From assembly GCF_006716345.1 (NCBI RefSeq), contig NZ_VFOX01000002.1:558001-622000 (forward strand): DNA of 64,000 bases. Direction: 5' to 3'. Source of the DNA: Microbacterium saperdae. GTDB taxonomy: Bacteria > Actinomycetota > Actinomycetes > Actinomycetales > Microbacteriaceae. This document shows, in pieces, positions 1 to 8,481 of the stretch (position 1 is the first letter of the stretch; each line of letters opens with the position of its first letter). The notes under the pieces are model-generated. The model did no database searches and was not told the DNA's origin. It saw only the letters and a program-made list of their open reading frames with translations. The translations under genes and the position numbers were made by a program.

Positions 1-80
1 TGACCCGTCTGATCGGTCCGACCGAGCAGCTGCAGCGCACTGCCAAGTTCACCGTCACGCGCAGCATCCGCCGCGGCTGA
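1..80 (+). CDS. C-terminal fragment of an unidentified protein
   Basis: The window opens inside a reading frame that reads from base 3 and ends at TGA 78-80, giving only about 25 residues, rich in Arg and Thr (ending TRSIRRG). The fragment is too short to recognise a family. It is called a gene end because the frame is open to the window edge and a 387-base gap without a convincing gene follows. It could equally be a chance open frame; the upstream sequence would decide. Confidence 0.4.
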   Translation, partial: TRLIGPTEQLQRTAKFTVTRSIRRG

Positions 81-467
81 TCCTCTCCGCGAGGGGTCAC
101 GAAACGCCCCCTCCGACCCCCGGGTCGCGGCGTGTCTCGACCCCTCACGGCACCCGGAACCAAATCCACGCAATCCCCGGTCAGACGACGAAACCCGAGC
201 ATCCTGCGCGGGCGGGATTTGCCCCTGACCGGCCATTTCGTTACGTTGGAATGCGGGCCTGACGGTCCGAAGACCAGTCCGCGGTCACGTCCTTCTTTCG
301 ATGAGCTGTGCTGCGAAGAGGCGTGGGCGTACGGTCGATGCTCTATCGCGGTGGATCCGAAATCCGCCGTCCGCGCCGCCACAGCACCTTTCTCGAAACG
401 GCCGGGAGGATCACCCGGGCGTAACCGAAGCAGGCTCAGCCACCCGAAGGCGAGCCGCAGGGGAAAC
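81..467. other. Intergenic region and probable leader of the proV operon
   Basis: There is no convincing gene in these 387 bases. The proV frame stays open back to base 132, but the sequence before base 468 encodes no recognisable domain and a good ribosome binding site (AGGGGAAA) lies just before the GTG at 468. The region has short GC-rich inverted repeats, for example CGGGAGGATCACCCG near 403-418, so a structured leader is possible. I compared it by eye with ydaO/c-di-AMP, glycine and guanidine riboswitch patterns and saw no match. Confidence 0.4.
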
Positions 468-1811
468 GTGTCCGAAATCGCTCTTGAAGCGCGCAATCTG
501 TACAAGGTGTTCGGGAAGAATCCGAACGCCGCCGTCCGTCGACTGAAGGCCGGTGAGAGCAGAGCCGACGTCACCGATTCCGGAACCGCCGCCGTCATCG
601 ACGCCAGCTTCACCGTGAACCGTGGAGAGATCTTCGTGATCATGGGGCTCTCCGGCTCCGGCAAGTCGACCATCATCCGCATGCTCAACGGCCTGCACGA
701 GACCACCGACGGCTCCGTCATCGTGAACGGCGACGCCATCACCGGCATCCCGGCCTCACGACTGCGCGAGATCCGCCGCGATCGCATCTCGATGGTGTTC
801 CAGCACTTCGCCCTGCTGCCGCACCGCACGGTGGCCGCGAACGTCGCCTACCCGCTCGAGCTCAAGGGTGTCGGCAAAGCCGAGCGCCTGGCGAAGGCCG
901 AGGAGATCCTCGGACTCGTCGGCCTCGAAGGACAGGCCGAGAAGCTGCCGTCTGAACTCTCCGGAGGCATGCAGCAGCGCGTCGGCATCGCCCGCGCGCT
1001 CGCGGCAGACAGCGACATCCTGCTCATGGACGAGGCGTTCAGTGCGCTCGACCCGCTCATCCGTCGCGAGATGCAGGAGCAGCTGCTCGAACTGCAGGAG
1101 AAGCTGCAGAAGACCATCGTGTTCATCACGCACGACCTCAACGAGGCGATGTTCCTCGGTGACCGGATCGCGGTGATGCGCGACGGTCGCATCGTGCAGA
1201 TCGGCACGCCGGAGGACATCCTCACGGACCCCGCCAACGACTACGTCGAGCAGTTCGTGCAGGACGTCGACCGCGCCCGCGTGCTCACGGCGGCGAACGT
1301 CATGGAGCGCGCTCGCCCCGTCGTCCCCGACACCGCCGGACCGCGCACGGCACTGCGCCAGATGCGCGACGCCTACATGTCGGCCACCTACGTCACCGGC
1401 CGTGACCGCAAGCTGCTGGGCATCGTGACCGACCGCGACGCCGTGAAGCTCGTGCGCAACGGCACCTCGACGCTGCGTGACGTCATCAAGCCCGTGCCGC
1501 AGAGCGTGAGCGAGGACGAGGTGCTGATGAACCTGTTCGTGCCCTCGGTCGAGTCTCCGCTGCCCCTCGCGGTGACGGATGCCGAAGGCCGTCTGGTCGG
1601 CGTCATCCCTCGCGTCACGCTGCTCGCCGCCCTGGGCCCCGGCCCCGGTGCGACCGGTGAGTTGACGCTGCCCCTGCTGCCGATGCCCCAGGCCGAGATC
1701 GACGCCGTGCTGGATGACGGATGGACGGCGGATCCGCCCCCTTCGACGAGTTCAGGGACCCAGGCCGGTTTCGGTTCTGGCAGCGACAACATGATCGGGG
1801 AGGTGCGCTGA
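468..1811 (+). CDS. proV: Glycine betaine/proline betaine ABC transporter, ATP-binding protein
   Basis: ATPase of an osmoprotectant importer of the ProU/OpuA family; it energises the ProW permease from the cytoplasmic side. The 447-residue protein has a Walker A motif GLSGSGKST at about 60-68, a signature LSGGMQQRVGIARAL, and Walker B LLMDEAFSALDP. Two CBS-like repeats follow (about 280-400); in this family they sense ionic strength. The GTG start at 468 was chosen because AGGGGAAA precedes it and homology begins there, although the frame is open further upstream. The stop overlaps the proW ATG by one base (TGATG). The C-terminus after about residue 420 is a low-complexity tail (DPPPSTSSGTQAGFGSG) encoded by a dispersed repeat rather than by conserved protein sequence. 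Confidence 0.95.
   Translation: MSEIALEARNLYKVFGKNPNAAVRRLKAGESRADVTDSGTAAVIDASFTVNRGEIFVIMGLSGSGKSTIIRMLNGLHETTDGSVIVNGDAITGIPASRLREIRRDRISMVFQHFALLPHRTVAANVAYPLELKGVGKAERLAKAEEILGLVGLEGQAEKLPSELSGGMQQRVGIARALAADSDILLMDEAFSALDPLIRREMQEQLLELQEKLQKTIVFITHDLNEAMFLGDRIAVMRDGRIVQIGTPEDILTDPANDYVEQFVQDVDRARVLTAANVMERARPVVPDTAGPRTALRQMRDAYMSATYVTGRDRKLLGIVTDRDAVKLVRNGTSTLRDVIKPVPQSVSEDEVLMNLFVPSVESPLPLAVTDAEGRLVGVIPRVTLLAALGPGPGATGELTLPLLPMPQAEIDAVLDDGWTADPPPSTSSGTQAGFGSGSDNMIGEVR
1737..1761. repeat. Dispersed GTCGAAGGG-type repeat inside the proV 3' end
   Basis: On the minus strand this reads GGGTCCCTGAACTCGTCGAA followed by GGGG, a variant of the GGTCCCTGAGCCTGTCGAAGGG-type element also seen near 41061-41083. 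Here it is read through as part of the ProV coding sequence and adds the residues PPSTSSGT. The repeat family assignment rests on pattern recognition within this window and general familiarity with Microbacteriaceae sequence. Confidence 0.6.
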
Positions 1812-2761
1812 TGGATGGTTTCCGCATTCCCATCGGAACCTGGGTCGCGACCGGCGTCGACTGGATCAAGGCCAACCTCGACGGACTGCTCGACGTGGTC
1901 TCGTTCGTCGTCAACTTCCTCGTCGACTCGCTCACCCGCGCGCTGCTGAGCCCGCACTTCGCGGTCATCATCGTTCTCGCCGCCCTCATCGCCTGGGTCG
2001 TGCGCTCCTGGCAGCTCGCGATCGGCACGGTCGTGTCGTTCGGACTGATCGTCGCCATGAACCTCTGGGTGCCGGCGATGCAGACGCTCGCCCTGGTGCT
2101 CGTCGCCGCGGTCGTCGCCGTGCTGATCGCGGTGCCGCTGGGCATCTGGTCGGCGCGCAACTCCTCGGTGCGCGCGGTGCTCAAGCCCGTGCTCGACTTC
2201 ATGCAGACCATGCCGGCGTTCGTGTACCTGATCCCCGCGATCGTGTTCTTCGGCATCGGCGTGGTCCCCGGACTCGTCGCCACGGTCATCTTCGCGCTGC
2301 CTCCCGGCGTGCGACTGACCGAGCTCGGCATCCGCGGCGTCGACTCAGAGACCGTCGAGGCCGGCCAGGCCTTCGGCGCGAAGCCGGGTCAGATCCTGCG
2401 CGGCATCCAGCTTCCGCTCGCGATGCCGACCATCATGGCCGGCGTCAACCAGGTCATCATGCTCGCCCTGTCGATGGCGGTCATCGCCGGAATGGCGGGC
2501 GCCGACGGCCTGGGGAAGATGGTCGTCGAGGCGATCTCGACCATCAACATCCCCAAGGGTGTGGAAGCCGGCCTCGGTGTGGTGCTGATCGCGGTCTTCC
2601 TCGACCGCGTCACGGCCGCCCTGGGCTCTGCGGGCCAGAACCCGTCGTCCCTGCTCGGCGTGCTCGCACGCCGCCGCACGAAGCAGCGCGTCGATGCGGC
2701 ATCCGCTGCGTCGCACGAGGAGCAGCCGGCCGCCGAGCGCACCCCCGCCCTCACGCCCTGA
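1811..2761 (+). CDS. proW: Glycine betaine/proline betaine ABC transporter, permease
   Basis: Integral membrane subunit of the betaine importer, 316 residues. An amphipathic N-terminal segment is followed by several hydrophobic helices, and the cytoplasmic EAA loop that docks the ATPase is visible as EAGQAFGAKPGQILRGI at about 185-205. The start at 1811 overlaps the proV stop by one base, which supports translational coupling; the frame is open upstream, but that part is inside proV. It is followed after 75 bases by the binding protein gene, giving the usual order ATPase-permease-binding protein. Confidence 0.93.
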   Translation: MDGFRIPIGTWVATGVDWIKANLDGLLDVVSFVVNFLVDSLTRALLSPHFAVIIVLAALIAWVVRSWQLAIGTVVSFGLIVAMNLWVPAMQTLALVLVAAVVAVLIAVPLGIWSARNSSVRAVLKPVLDFMQTMPAFVYLIPAIVFFGIGVVPGLVATVIFALPPGVRLTELGIRGVDSETVEAGQAFGAKPGQILRGIQLPLAMPTIMAGVNQVIMLALSMAVIAGMAGADGLGKMVVEAISTINIPKGVEAGLGVVLIAVFLDRVTAALGSAGQNPSSLLGVLARRRTKQRVDAASAASHEEQPAAERTPALTP

Positions 2762-2836
2762 CCCCCCCGCAACACCGCAACACAGCACGCAGCACCGACG
2801 AACGAATATCCATACGGAACCAGAAGAGAGATCACT

Positions 2837-3754
2837 ATGAAGAAGAAGATCCTGACCATCGCGGCGCTCGGCGTCGCGGCATCCCTCACCCTCGCCGGCT
2901 GCAGCGGCGACGGCGCGGGCGGAACGGGTGGCACCGGCGGCGGCGACGGCGCGACGGGTGACAAGGGCACGATCACGCTGGGCTTCCTGCCCTCGTGGAC
3001 CGACGGGCTCAGCACGGCGTACCTGCTGCAGGACCAGCTCGAGAAGATCGGCTACACGGTCGAGATGAAGACGCTCACGGAGGCGGGCCCGCTCTACACC
3101 GGCCTCGCGCAGGGTGATGTCGACATGTACCCGTCGGCGTGGCCCGACCTCACGCACGCGTCGTACATGAAGAAGTACGGCGACGACATCGAGGACCTCG
3201 GCACGTACTACGACAACGCCAAGCTCACCATCGCGGTGCCCGAGTACTCCGAGCTCACCTCGATCGAGGACCTCAAGGGCAAGGGTGCCGACTTCGACGG
3301 CAAGATCATCGGCATCGAGCCGGGTGCGGGCCTGACCGAGCAGACCGAGAAGATGATCCCGGCGTACGGCCTCGAGGACGAGTACCAGCTGGTCACGTCG
3401 TCGACCGCCGCGATGCTCACCGAGCTCAAGGCCGCGACCGACAAGCAGGAGGATCTCGTCGTCACGCTGTGGCGTCCGTTCTGGGCCAACGATTCCTTCG
3501 GCATGAAGGACCTCGAAGATCCCCAGGGCGCCATGGGCGAGGCCGAGGGTCTGCACTTCCTCGGCACCAAGGGCTTCGCGGACGAGTTCCCCGAGGCGGC
3601 TGAGCTGGTCGAGAAGATCAAGCTCGATGACGAGCAGTACGGCGCGCTGGAGGACCTGGTCGTCAACGAGTACGGCGAGGGCAAGGAAGCGGACGCCGTG
3701 GATGAGTGGCTGAAGCAGTACGGCGACCAGTTCGACTGGGTCGTCACCAGCTGA
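2837..3754 (+). CDS. proX: Glycine betaine ABC transporter, substrate-binding lipoprotein
   Basis: Extracytoplasmic binding protein that captures betaine-type osmolytes for ProVW. The 305-residue precursor begins MKKKILTIAALG, with a lipobox LAGC at about 19-22, so it is lipid-anchored after cleavage. A Gly/Ser/Thr-rich linker leads into an OpuAC-type fold. Trp- and Tyr-containing stretches typical of the betaine-binding cage are visible (PSWTDGL, YPSAWPDL, LWRPFWAND). A purine-rich ribosome site (AGAAGAGAGA) precedes the ATG. A terminator-like hairpin follows. Confidence 0.93.
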   Translation: MKKKILTIAALGVAASLTLAGCSGDGAGGTGGTGGGDGATGDKGTITLGFLPSWTDGLSTAYLLQDQLEKIGYTVEMKTLTEAGPLYTGLAQGDVDMYPSAWPDLTHASYMKKYGDDIEDLGTYYDNAKLTIAVPEYSELTSIEDLKGKGADFDGKIIGIEPGAGLTEQTEKMIPAYGLEDEYQLVTSSTAAMLTELKAATDKQEDLVVTLWRPFWANDSFGMKDLEDPQGAMGEAEGLHFLGTKGFADEFPEAAELVEKIKLDDEQYGALEDLVVNEYGEGKEADAVDEWLKQYGDQFDWVVTS

Positions 3755-3783
3755 TCTGACCGGCACCCGCCGCGCGGAGACTC

Positions 3784-3843
3784 GCTCCCGTCGCACTGCT
3801 CGTCGTTCCCGGTCCGCCGGGTGTCGAGAAGTGCGACGGGAGC
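3784..3843. terminator. Bidirectional terminator-like hairpin between proX and the sensor kinase gene
   Basis: A perfect 14-base inverted repeat, GCTCCCGTCGCACT at 3784-3797 and its complement at 3830-3843, encloses a loop that holds a smaller CCCGG/CCGGG hairpin. It lies between two convergent genes (stops at 3754 and 3876). There is no clear U-tract, as is common in high-GC actinobacteria. Confidence 0.75.
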
Positions 3844-3875
3844 TTCTGCGTGCGGGGCGGAGAGAGCTGTCGGTG

Positions 3876-5159
3876 TCAGAGCGGCAGCACGATCGTGGCG
3901 ATGAGACCGCCGCCCTTGCGGGCGCGCAGGCGCACCTCGCCGCCGTGGGTCTTGGCGATGCTCTGCACGATCGCGAGCCCCAGTCCGGTGCCATCGGGAC
4001 CCGCGGAGGTGCGGCTCGCGTCGCCGCGGTAGAACGGCTCGGTGAGCAGCTCCAGGGTGGCCGGGGTGATCGGGGTACCGGTGTTCTCGACCTCGATGAG
4101 GGCGCGTCCGCGTTCACGGCGGCAGCGCACCCACAGCTCGCCGCCGGGCACGTTGTGACGGATGCCGTTCTCGAGCAGGTTCCGCACCGCCCTGGCCAGC
4201 AGCACCGTGTCGCCCTCGACCGTGAGTTCCCGCACGTGCGTGTGCACCGCGATCTCCTGGGCATCGAGCTCTTCGATCTGGTCCTCGACGAGCGCGCGGA
4301 GCTCGACCGGTTCGACCTCGTCAAGCCCGGTGCGGGCGCGCGCGAGGGCGAGCAGCGCCGTGATGAGGCGCTCGCTCTGCTCGGTGGCGCGCAGCGCCCG
4401 CTGCATGTTGGCCTGCAGGTCCGCCGGCACGGCACCCTGTTCGAGAGGGATCTCCAGTGCCGTCCTGGTCGTCGTCAGCGGGGTGCGCAGCTCGTGCGAG
4501 GCGTTCGCCACGAAGCGGTCCTGCGCGGCGAAGGCGGACTGCAGCCGATCGAGCATTCCGTCGATCGTGTCGCCCAGCTCCTTGATCTCGTCGTCAGGGC
4601 CGGGGAGGTCGAGTCGACGTCCGAGGTCGCGCTCCGAGATGTCGCGCGCGGCGGCCGTGACCTCCCCGATGCGGTCGAGCGAACGCCGGGCGAGCCAGAA
4701 CGCGATCGCGGCGGCGACTCCGGTGAAGCCGACCAGCACCACGACCGACCACAGCAGCAGACCGCCGCCGACCTCGTCCGCGAGGAACGTCGACTGCTGC
4801 AGCACCGCCCCTTCCACGGCGTCCAGCGACAGGCTCTGCATGGGCGTGGCGATCGTGAAGTCGGCGACATCGGCGGTCTCGGCGAAATAGGCGCATCCGG
4901 TGCTGATCGTGCCCGACAGCATGCTGCCGTCGGTGAGGGGCGAGACCTCGGTGAAGTCGGAACCATCGGTCGGGCCCGTCCCCTCGGTGAGGGACGCCAC
5001 CCCGGAGCCGGGGAGACAGCTCGCCGCCGTCGTGTCGATGGCCGAGGCGAACAGCTGCTGCACGACCAGATACTGCACCGTGAGCAGCGCGGCGCCGGCG
5101 GCGATGAACACTCCGGCGATGATGATCACCAGCCGGGTGCGGAAGCTCATGCGCCTCAT
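3876..5159 (-). CDS. Two-component sensor histidine kinase
   Basis: Membrane sensor kinase of 427 residues. Two membrane helices (about 9-34 and 134-157) bracket a roughly 100-residue extracytoplasmic sensor domain containing Cys48 and Cys89. A HAMP linker follows, then HisKA with the phospho-acceptor His222 in SHELRTP, the N-box LLENGIRHN, and a G-box DGTGLGLAIV. It is translationally coupled to the response regulator by a 4-base overlap (ATGA at 5156-5159). It faces a divergent operon for a lipoprotein and a MacAB-like ABC system, which it probably controls. The signal is unknown; cell-envelope stress or peptide antibiotics would fit the neighbours. Confidence 0.92.
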   Translation of the reverse strand: MRRMSFRTRLVIIIAGVFIAAGAALLTVQYLVVQQLFASAIDTTAASCLPGSGVASLTEGTGPTDGSDFTEVSPLTDGSMLSGTISTGCAYFAETADVADFTIATPMQSLSLDAVEGAVLQQSTFLADEVGGGLLLWSVVVLVGFTGVAAAIAFWLARRSLDRIGEVTAAARDISERDLGRRLDLPGPDDEIKELGDTIDGMLDRLQSAFAAQDRFVANASHELRTPLTTTRTALEIPLEQGAVPADLQANMQRALRATEQSERLITALLALARARTGLDEVEPVELRALVEDQIEELDAQEIAVHTHVRELTVEGDTVLLARAVRNLLENGIRHNVPGGELWVRCRRERGRALIEVENTGTPITPATLELLTEPFYRGDASRTSAGPDGTGLGLAIVQSIAKTHGGEVRLRARKGGGLIATIVLPL

Positions 5160-5821
5160 GACGTCCCCACTCGATAGCCGTGCCCGGCCGCGGATCGGAT
5201 GACCTCGGGCGACCCGAGCTTGCGGCGCAGCGTGTGGACGGCGATCTTGACCACGCCGCGGGTGCGTTCGTATGGCTCATCCCACACCTCGTCGAGCAGA
5301 TCGTCGGCGCTGACGTACCCGCCTTCCGCAGCGAGCAGCGTCTCGAGCACACCGAACTCCTTGAGTGTGAGCCGGATCGGGGTGCCGTCTCGCTCGACGA
5401 TGCGCCGCCCGACGTCGAGGCGTACTCCGGCGAACTCCAGGACGGCGGTCGCCCGCCCGGACTGCCCGCGGCGGCCGAGAGCGCGGAGACGGGCCAGCAG
5501 CTCGACGTAGGCGAACGGCTTGGCGAGGTAGTCGTCGGCACCGAGGTCGAGGCCTTCGACCCGGTCGTTGAGGGTTCCGGCTGCCGTGAGCATCAGGATG
5601 CGGGCCGGGTACTCCTGCGCGACGAGTGTGCGGCAGACGGCATCGCCGCTCAGCACGGGGAGGTCGCGGTCGAGCACGATCACGTCGACATCGTTCGAGG
5701 CGGCGGCGGTCAGCGCGCTCGCACCGTCGCGCGCGACGTCGACGAGGTATCCCTCCCGGCGCAGGCCGTCGGCCAACGTGTCCGCCAGATCGGCCTCGTC
5801 TTCCACCAGCAGCAGTCGCAT
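5156..5821 (-). CDS. OmpR-family response regulator
   Basis: DNA-binding response regulator of 221 residues. The receiver domain has the acidic pair VEDE at 6-9, the probable phospho-acceptor Asp51 (VLDRDLP) and the conserved Lys in YLAKPF. A winged-helix output domain (about 125-220) contains LTLKEFGVLETLLAAEG and RGVVKIAVHTLRRKLG. ATG at 5821 was chosen because GGGAGGTGCC precedes it and the receiver fold starts there. It is first in a two-gene operon with the kinase. A tandem CGGTTAG repeat with an 11-base period lies just upstream and is a candidate binding site. Confidence 0.93.
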   Translation of the reverse strand: MRLLLVEDEADLADTLADGLRREGYLVDVARDGASALTAAASNDVDVIVLDRDLPVLSGDAVCRTLVAQEYPARILMLTAAGTLNDRVEGLDLGADDYLAKPFAYVELLARLRALGRRGQSGRATAVLEFAGVRLDVGRRIVERDGTPIRLTLKEFGVLETLLAAEGGYVSADDLLDEVWDEPYERTRGVVKIAVHTLRRKLGSPEVIRSAAGHGYRVGTS

Positions 5822-5854
5822 GGCACCTCCCGTCTCCGAGGGTGCGCTCTGCGC

Positions 5855-5871
5855 GGTTAGTTTCCGGTTAG
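5855..5871. promoter_or_regulatory. Candidate response-regulator binding box (direct repeat)
   Basis: GGTTAG occurs at 5855-5860 and again at 5866-5871, a spacing of 11 bases, within the divergent region between the regulator gene and the lipoprotein operon. OmpR-family regulators typically bind two direct half-sites one helical turn apart, so this may control both the two-component genes and the export operon. Confidence 0.5.
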
Positions 5872-5957
5872 GCGCCGTCATACCGACAGCAAACCACCGC
5901 ATCCGTAGAACTGACTGCACGTCGTGGATGAGCTGCGACCGCGAGAAAGGGAAAGTC

Positions 5958-6722
5958 ATGTTCGACTCGAAAGCACGCCGTGCACTGGTGGTGATGCCCG
6001 CTGTCTTCGCGCTCTTCGCGCTCTCCGCGTGCAGCGCTCCGTCCGGGGGCGACAAGGCGGGTGACGGCGCGAACGACGCGGCCGCCGCCCGATTCGTGAG
6101 CTGCCTCACCGACGAGGGCCAGACGGCGAAGATCCTCGAGGGTGGCCAGGTGGGCCTGTTGATGCCGGATGCTCCGCTGGATGGGGAGATGGGCGCACTG
6201 AGCACCGGCTCGACATCGCTCAGCGCGGGCGAGGGCGAGGAGATGGCGATGTCGATGATCTTCTCGGACGACGACGGCACCTGGCTCGCATCGACGGCCG
6301 CCTCCGGCTATCCGGAGGACGGCGGCCAGCGCGCCGCCTGGGAGGACTGCGAGGAGGAGGTCCCCGAGTTCGAGCAGCCCGAGCCCGACATCTCGGCGTC
6401 GGAGGGCGCCCAGACGCAGATGTTCTCGCCCGAGGAGTTCATGGATGCGGGACTCGACTTCGCCGCCTGCGCCAGAGAGAACGGCTTCACCGATTTCGCC
6501 GACCCTGATGCCGATGCCATGCTGACGCTGCCCGCCGGCATCACCGAAGACGAGGCGCGCACCCTCCTCGAGGCGTGTGCGGATGCCGCGGGCGACATGC
6601 CGCCGATGTTCTCACCGGAGAGCGTCGAGGCCGTCGACTTCGACTTCTACGCCCTCATCGGAGAGTTCTTCGAGGGCGCCTTCATGTCGGCGACGGTCCT
6701 CCCCTCCGGGGGCGACGAATGA
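5958..6722 (+). CDS. Secreted lipoprotein with paired cysteines, first gene of a MacAB-like operon
   Basis: 254-residue lipoprotein of unknown function. A signal peptide ends in a lipobox (LSACS, lipid Cys at about 19). The mature, acidic part has two related segments, each with two further cysteines (FVSCL...WEDCEEE and FAACARENG...LLEACADAAG), suggesting two disulfide-bonded modules. The ATG at 5958 has a strong AGAAAGGGA ribosome site. Its stop overlaps the next start (ATGA), tying it to the membrane-fusion-like protein and the ABC subunits. A role in capturing or sensing the exported substrate is inference only. I do not recognise a named family. Confidence 0.8.
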   Translation: MFDSKARRALVVMPAVFALFALSACSAPSGGDKAGDGANDAAAARFVSCLTDEGQTAKILEGGQVGLLMPDAPLDGEMGALSTGSTSLSAGEGEEMAMSMIFSDDDGTWLASTAASGYPEDGGQRAAWEDCEEEVPEFEQPEPDISASEGAQTQMFSPEEFMDAGLDFAACARENGFTDFADPDADAMLTLPAGITEDEARTLLEACADAAGDMPPMFSPESVEAVDFDFYALIGEFFEGAFMSATVLPSGGDE

Positions 6723-7774
6723 GCCGTCGGCTGACGAAGGTGCTGCTGCCGGTCGGGGCGCTGCTCGTGGCTGCCGCGGTGGCGCTCGCGGTGCTGCAGC
6801 CGTGGAGCTCGGTCGCCGAGTCGCCGGCCGAGGCCGAGGACCCGGTCACCGCCAAGGCCGAGCTCACCACGCTCACCTCCGATCTGCGGTTGAACGGGAC
6901 TCTGAGCTATGGAGCATCCATCGCCCTGCCCGGCAGAGGGGGGACCATCACGCGTCTGCCGACCGCCGGTGACGTGATCGGCGTCGGTCAGGCGATCTAC
7001 GAGGTCGACGGGAAGCCGGTGATCGCGATGCGCGGCGACCGCCCGTTCTGGCGCGACCTCGGCGTCGGCGTCGAGAACGGGCCGGACGTGCGTCAGCTGG
7101 AGCAGGCACTCGCCGACCTCGGCTTCGGCAAGAACATGACGGTGGACGACGAGTTCACGGCGGTGACGGAGGCCAACGTCAAGGCCTGGCAGAAGTCGCT
7201 CGGCGTGACGAAGGACGGCGTCGTGAAGCTGGGTGACGTGGTGGCGATCACGGCGGCATCCGTGCGCGTCGAGTCGGTCACGGCGAAACTCGGGGACCCG
7301 GCGGGCACGAGTCCTCTGAAGTACACCAGCACCACCCTGCGCGTCGTCGCCAAGCTCTCCGACGCACAGGCGCGGGAGATCCTGCCGGCGACGCCGGTGA
7401 CGGTCGTGCTTCCGGACGGCACGGAGGCACCGGCGACGGTGACCGCCGTCGACCCCGGCGGGCAGCCGACAGAGAAGGAGGGAGAGACCACACCTCCCAC
7501 CGCGAACGTGGAGTTCACGGATCCCGCTGCCGCGGAGGGGATCGGGCTGCGCGCGGTCAAGGTCGTGTTCGCGGCGTCCGAAGTGAAGGACGCACTGGTG
7601 GTGCCGGTCACGGCGCTCGTGGCGACCACGGACGGCGGCTACGCGGTCGACGTGCTCCGCAAGAAGGGCAAGGTCGAGCGGGTGGTGGTGGAGGTCGGAC
7701 TGATCGCCGACACCCGCGTGCAGATCGTCGGCGGCGACCTCGCCGAGGGCGATGCCGTGGTGGTGGCGCAATGA
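6719..7774 (+). CDS. Membrane-fusion/MacA-like protein with peptidoglycan-binding domain
   Basis: 351 residues. One N-terminal membrane helix (about 8-26) anchors an extracytoplasmic protein. It carries a peptidoglycan-binding-1-like helical domain at about 123-175 (VRQLEQALADLGF, VKAWQKSLGV) inside a beta-rich adaptor fold (lipoyl-like GTITRLPTAGDVIGVGQAIYEV, and C-terminal strands VVPVTALVATTDGGYAV and VEVGLIADTRVQIVGGDLAEGD). Such proteins partner MacB-type ABC systems in Gram-positive bacteria. It overlaps both neighbours by 4 bases. The adaptor probably links the ABC exporter to the cell wall. Confidence 0.85.
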   Translation: MSRRLTKVLLPVGALLVAAAVALAVLQPWSSVAESPAEAEDPVTAKAELTTLTSDLRLNGTLSYGASIALPGRGGTITRLPTAGDVIGVGQAIYEVDGKPVIAMRGDRPFWRDLGVGVENGPDVRQLEQALADLGFGKNMTVDDEFTAVTEANVKAWQKSLGVTKDGVVKLGDVVAITAASVRVESVTAKLGDPAGTSPLKYTSTTLRVVAKLSDAQAREILPATPVTVVLPDGTEAPATVTAVDPGGQPTEKEGETTPPTANVEFTDPAAAEGIGLRAVKVVFAASEVKDALVVPVTALVATTDGGYAVDVLRKKGKVERVVVEVGLIADTRVQIVGGDLAEGDAVVVAQ

Positions 7775-8481
7775 CACCCGACACGGTGGTCGAGCTGGTC
7801 GACGTGGTCAAGGAGTACCCAGGAAGCCCGCCCCTGCGCGTGCTGCACGGCATGAGCCTCGCGATCGAGCGCGGAGAACTGGTGGCCGTCGTCGGCGCAT
7901 CCGGATCGGGCAAGAGCACGATGCTCTCGATCATGGGCACCCTCGACGACCCCACGAGCGGCACCGTGCTGATCGACGGGACGGATGCCGCGGCGCTCGC
8001 CGAGAGAGAGCGTGCGGTCCTGCGCGCTCGCCGCATCGGATTCGTGTTCCAGCAGTTCTTCCTGCTGCCGGCGCTGAGCGCGGTCGACAACGTCGCGCTC
8101 GGACTGCTCTACTCGGGCGTGCCGGCGGCGGAGCGATCCGCACGGGCGGCTGCCGCTCTGGAGCGCGTCGGCCTCGGCACCCGCATGACGCACCGCCCCG
8201 GTCAGCTCTCGGGCGGGGAGCAGCAGCGGGTGGCCATCGCGCGGGCGATCGTCGGGGAACCGTCGGTGCTGTTCGCCGACGAGCCAACGGGGGCGCTCGA
8301 CTCGACCACGGGCGAGCGCATCCTCGAGTTGCTCACCTCGATCGCCGATGCGGGAACGGCGGTCGTGATCATCACGCATGACCCCCACATCGCGGAGCGC
8401 ACGCAGCGGCAGGTCAGCATCCACGACGGACGCATCGTGAGCGATACCGGATCGCGTGAGAGGGAAGAGGTCGCGGCATGA
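7771..8481 (+). CDS. MacB/LolD-type ABC transporter, ATP-binding protein
   Basis: 236-residue ATPase of the MacB/LolD/FtsE group: Walker A GASGSGKST near residue 40, a Q-loop in FVFQQFFLLP, signature LSGGEQQRVAIARAI, Walker B VLFADEPTGALD, and an H-loop in IITHDPH. Overlaps of 4 bases on both sides place it in the operon with the adaptor and the FtsX-like permease. Members of this group drive mechanotransmission for peptide export or resistance rather than classical import. Confidence 0.92.
   Translation: MTPDTVVELVDVVKEYPGSPPLRVLHGMSLAIERGELVAVVGASGSGKSTMLSIMGTLDDPTSGTVLIDGTDAAALAERERAVLRARRIGFVFQQFFLLPALSAVDNVALGLLYSGVPAAERSARAAAALERVGLGTRMTHRPGQLSGGEQQRVAIARAIVGEPSVLFADEPTGALDSTTGERILELLTSIADAGTAVVIITHDPHIAERTQRQVSIHDGRIVSDTGSREREEVAA

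Noticed and set aside
132..467. N-terminal extension of ProV in the same open frame
   Set aside because: The extra 112 residues have no domain and the ribosome site and family homology begin at GTG 468.
280..467. ydaO-type (c-di-AMP) or guanidine riboswitch before proV
   Set aside because: The conserved loop sequences of these classes are not present.
3831..5177. Long plus-strand open frame opposite the sensor kinase
   Set aside because: It is antisense to a clear histidine kinase, Arg/Glu/Gly-rich and without motifs; a typical high-GC shadow frame.
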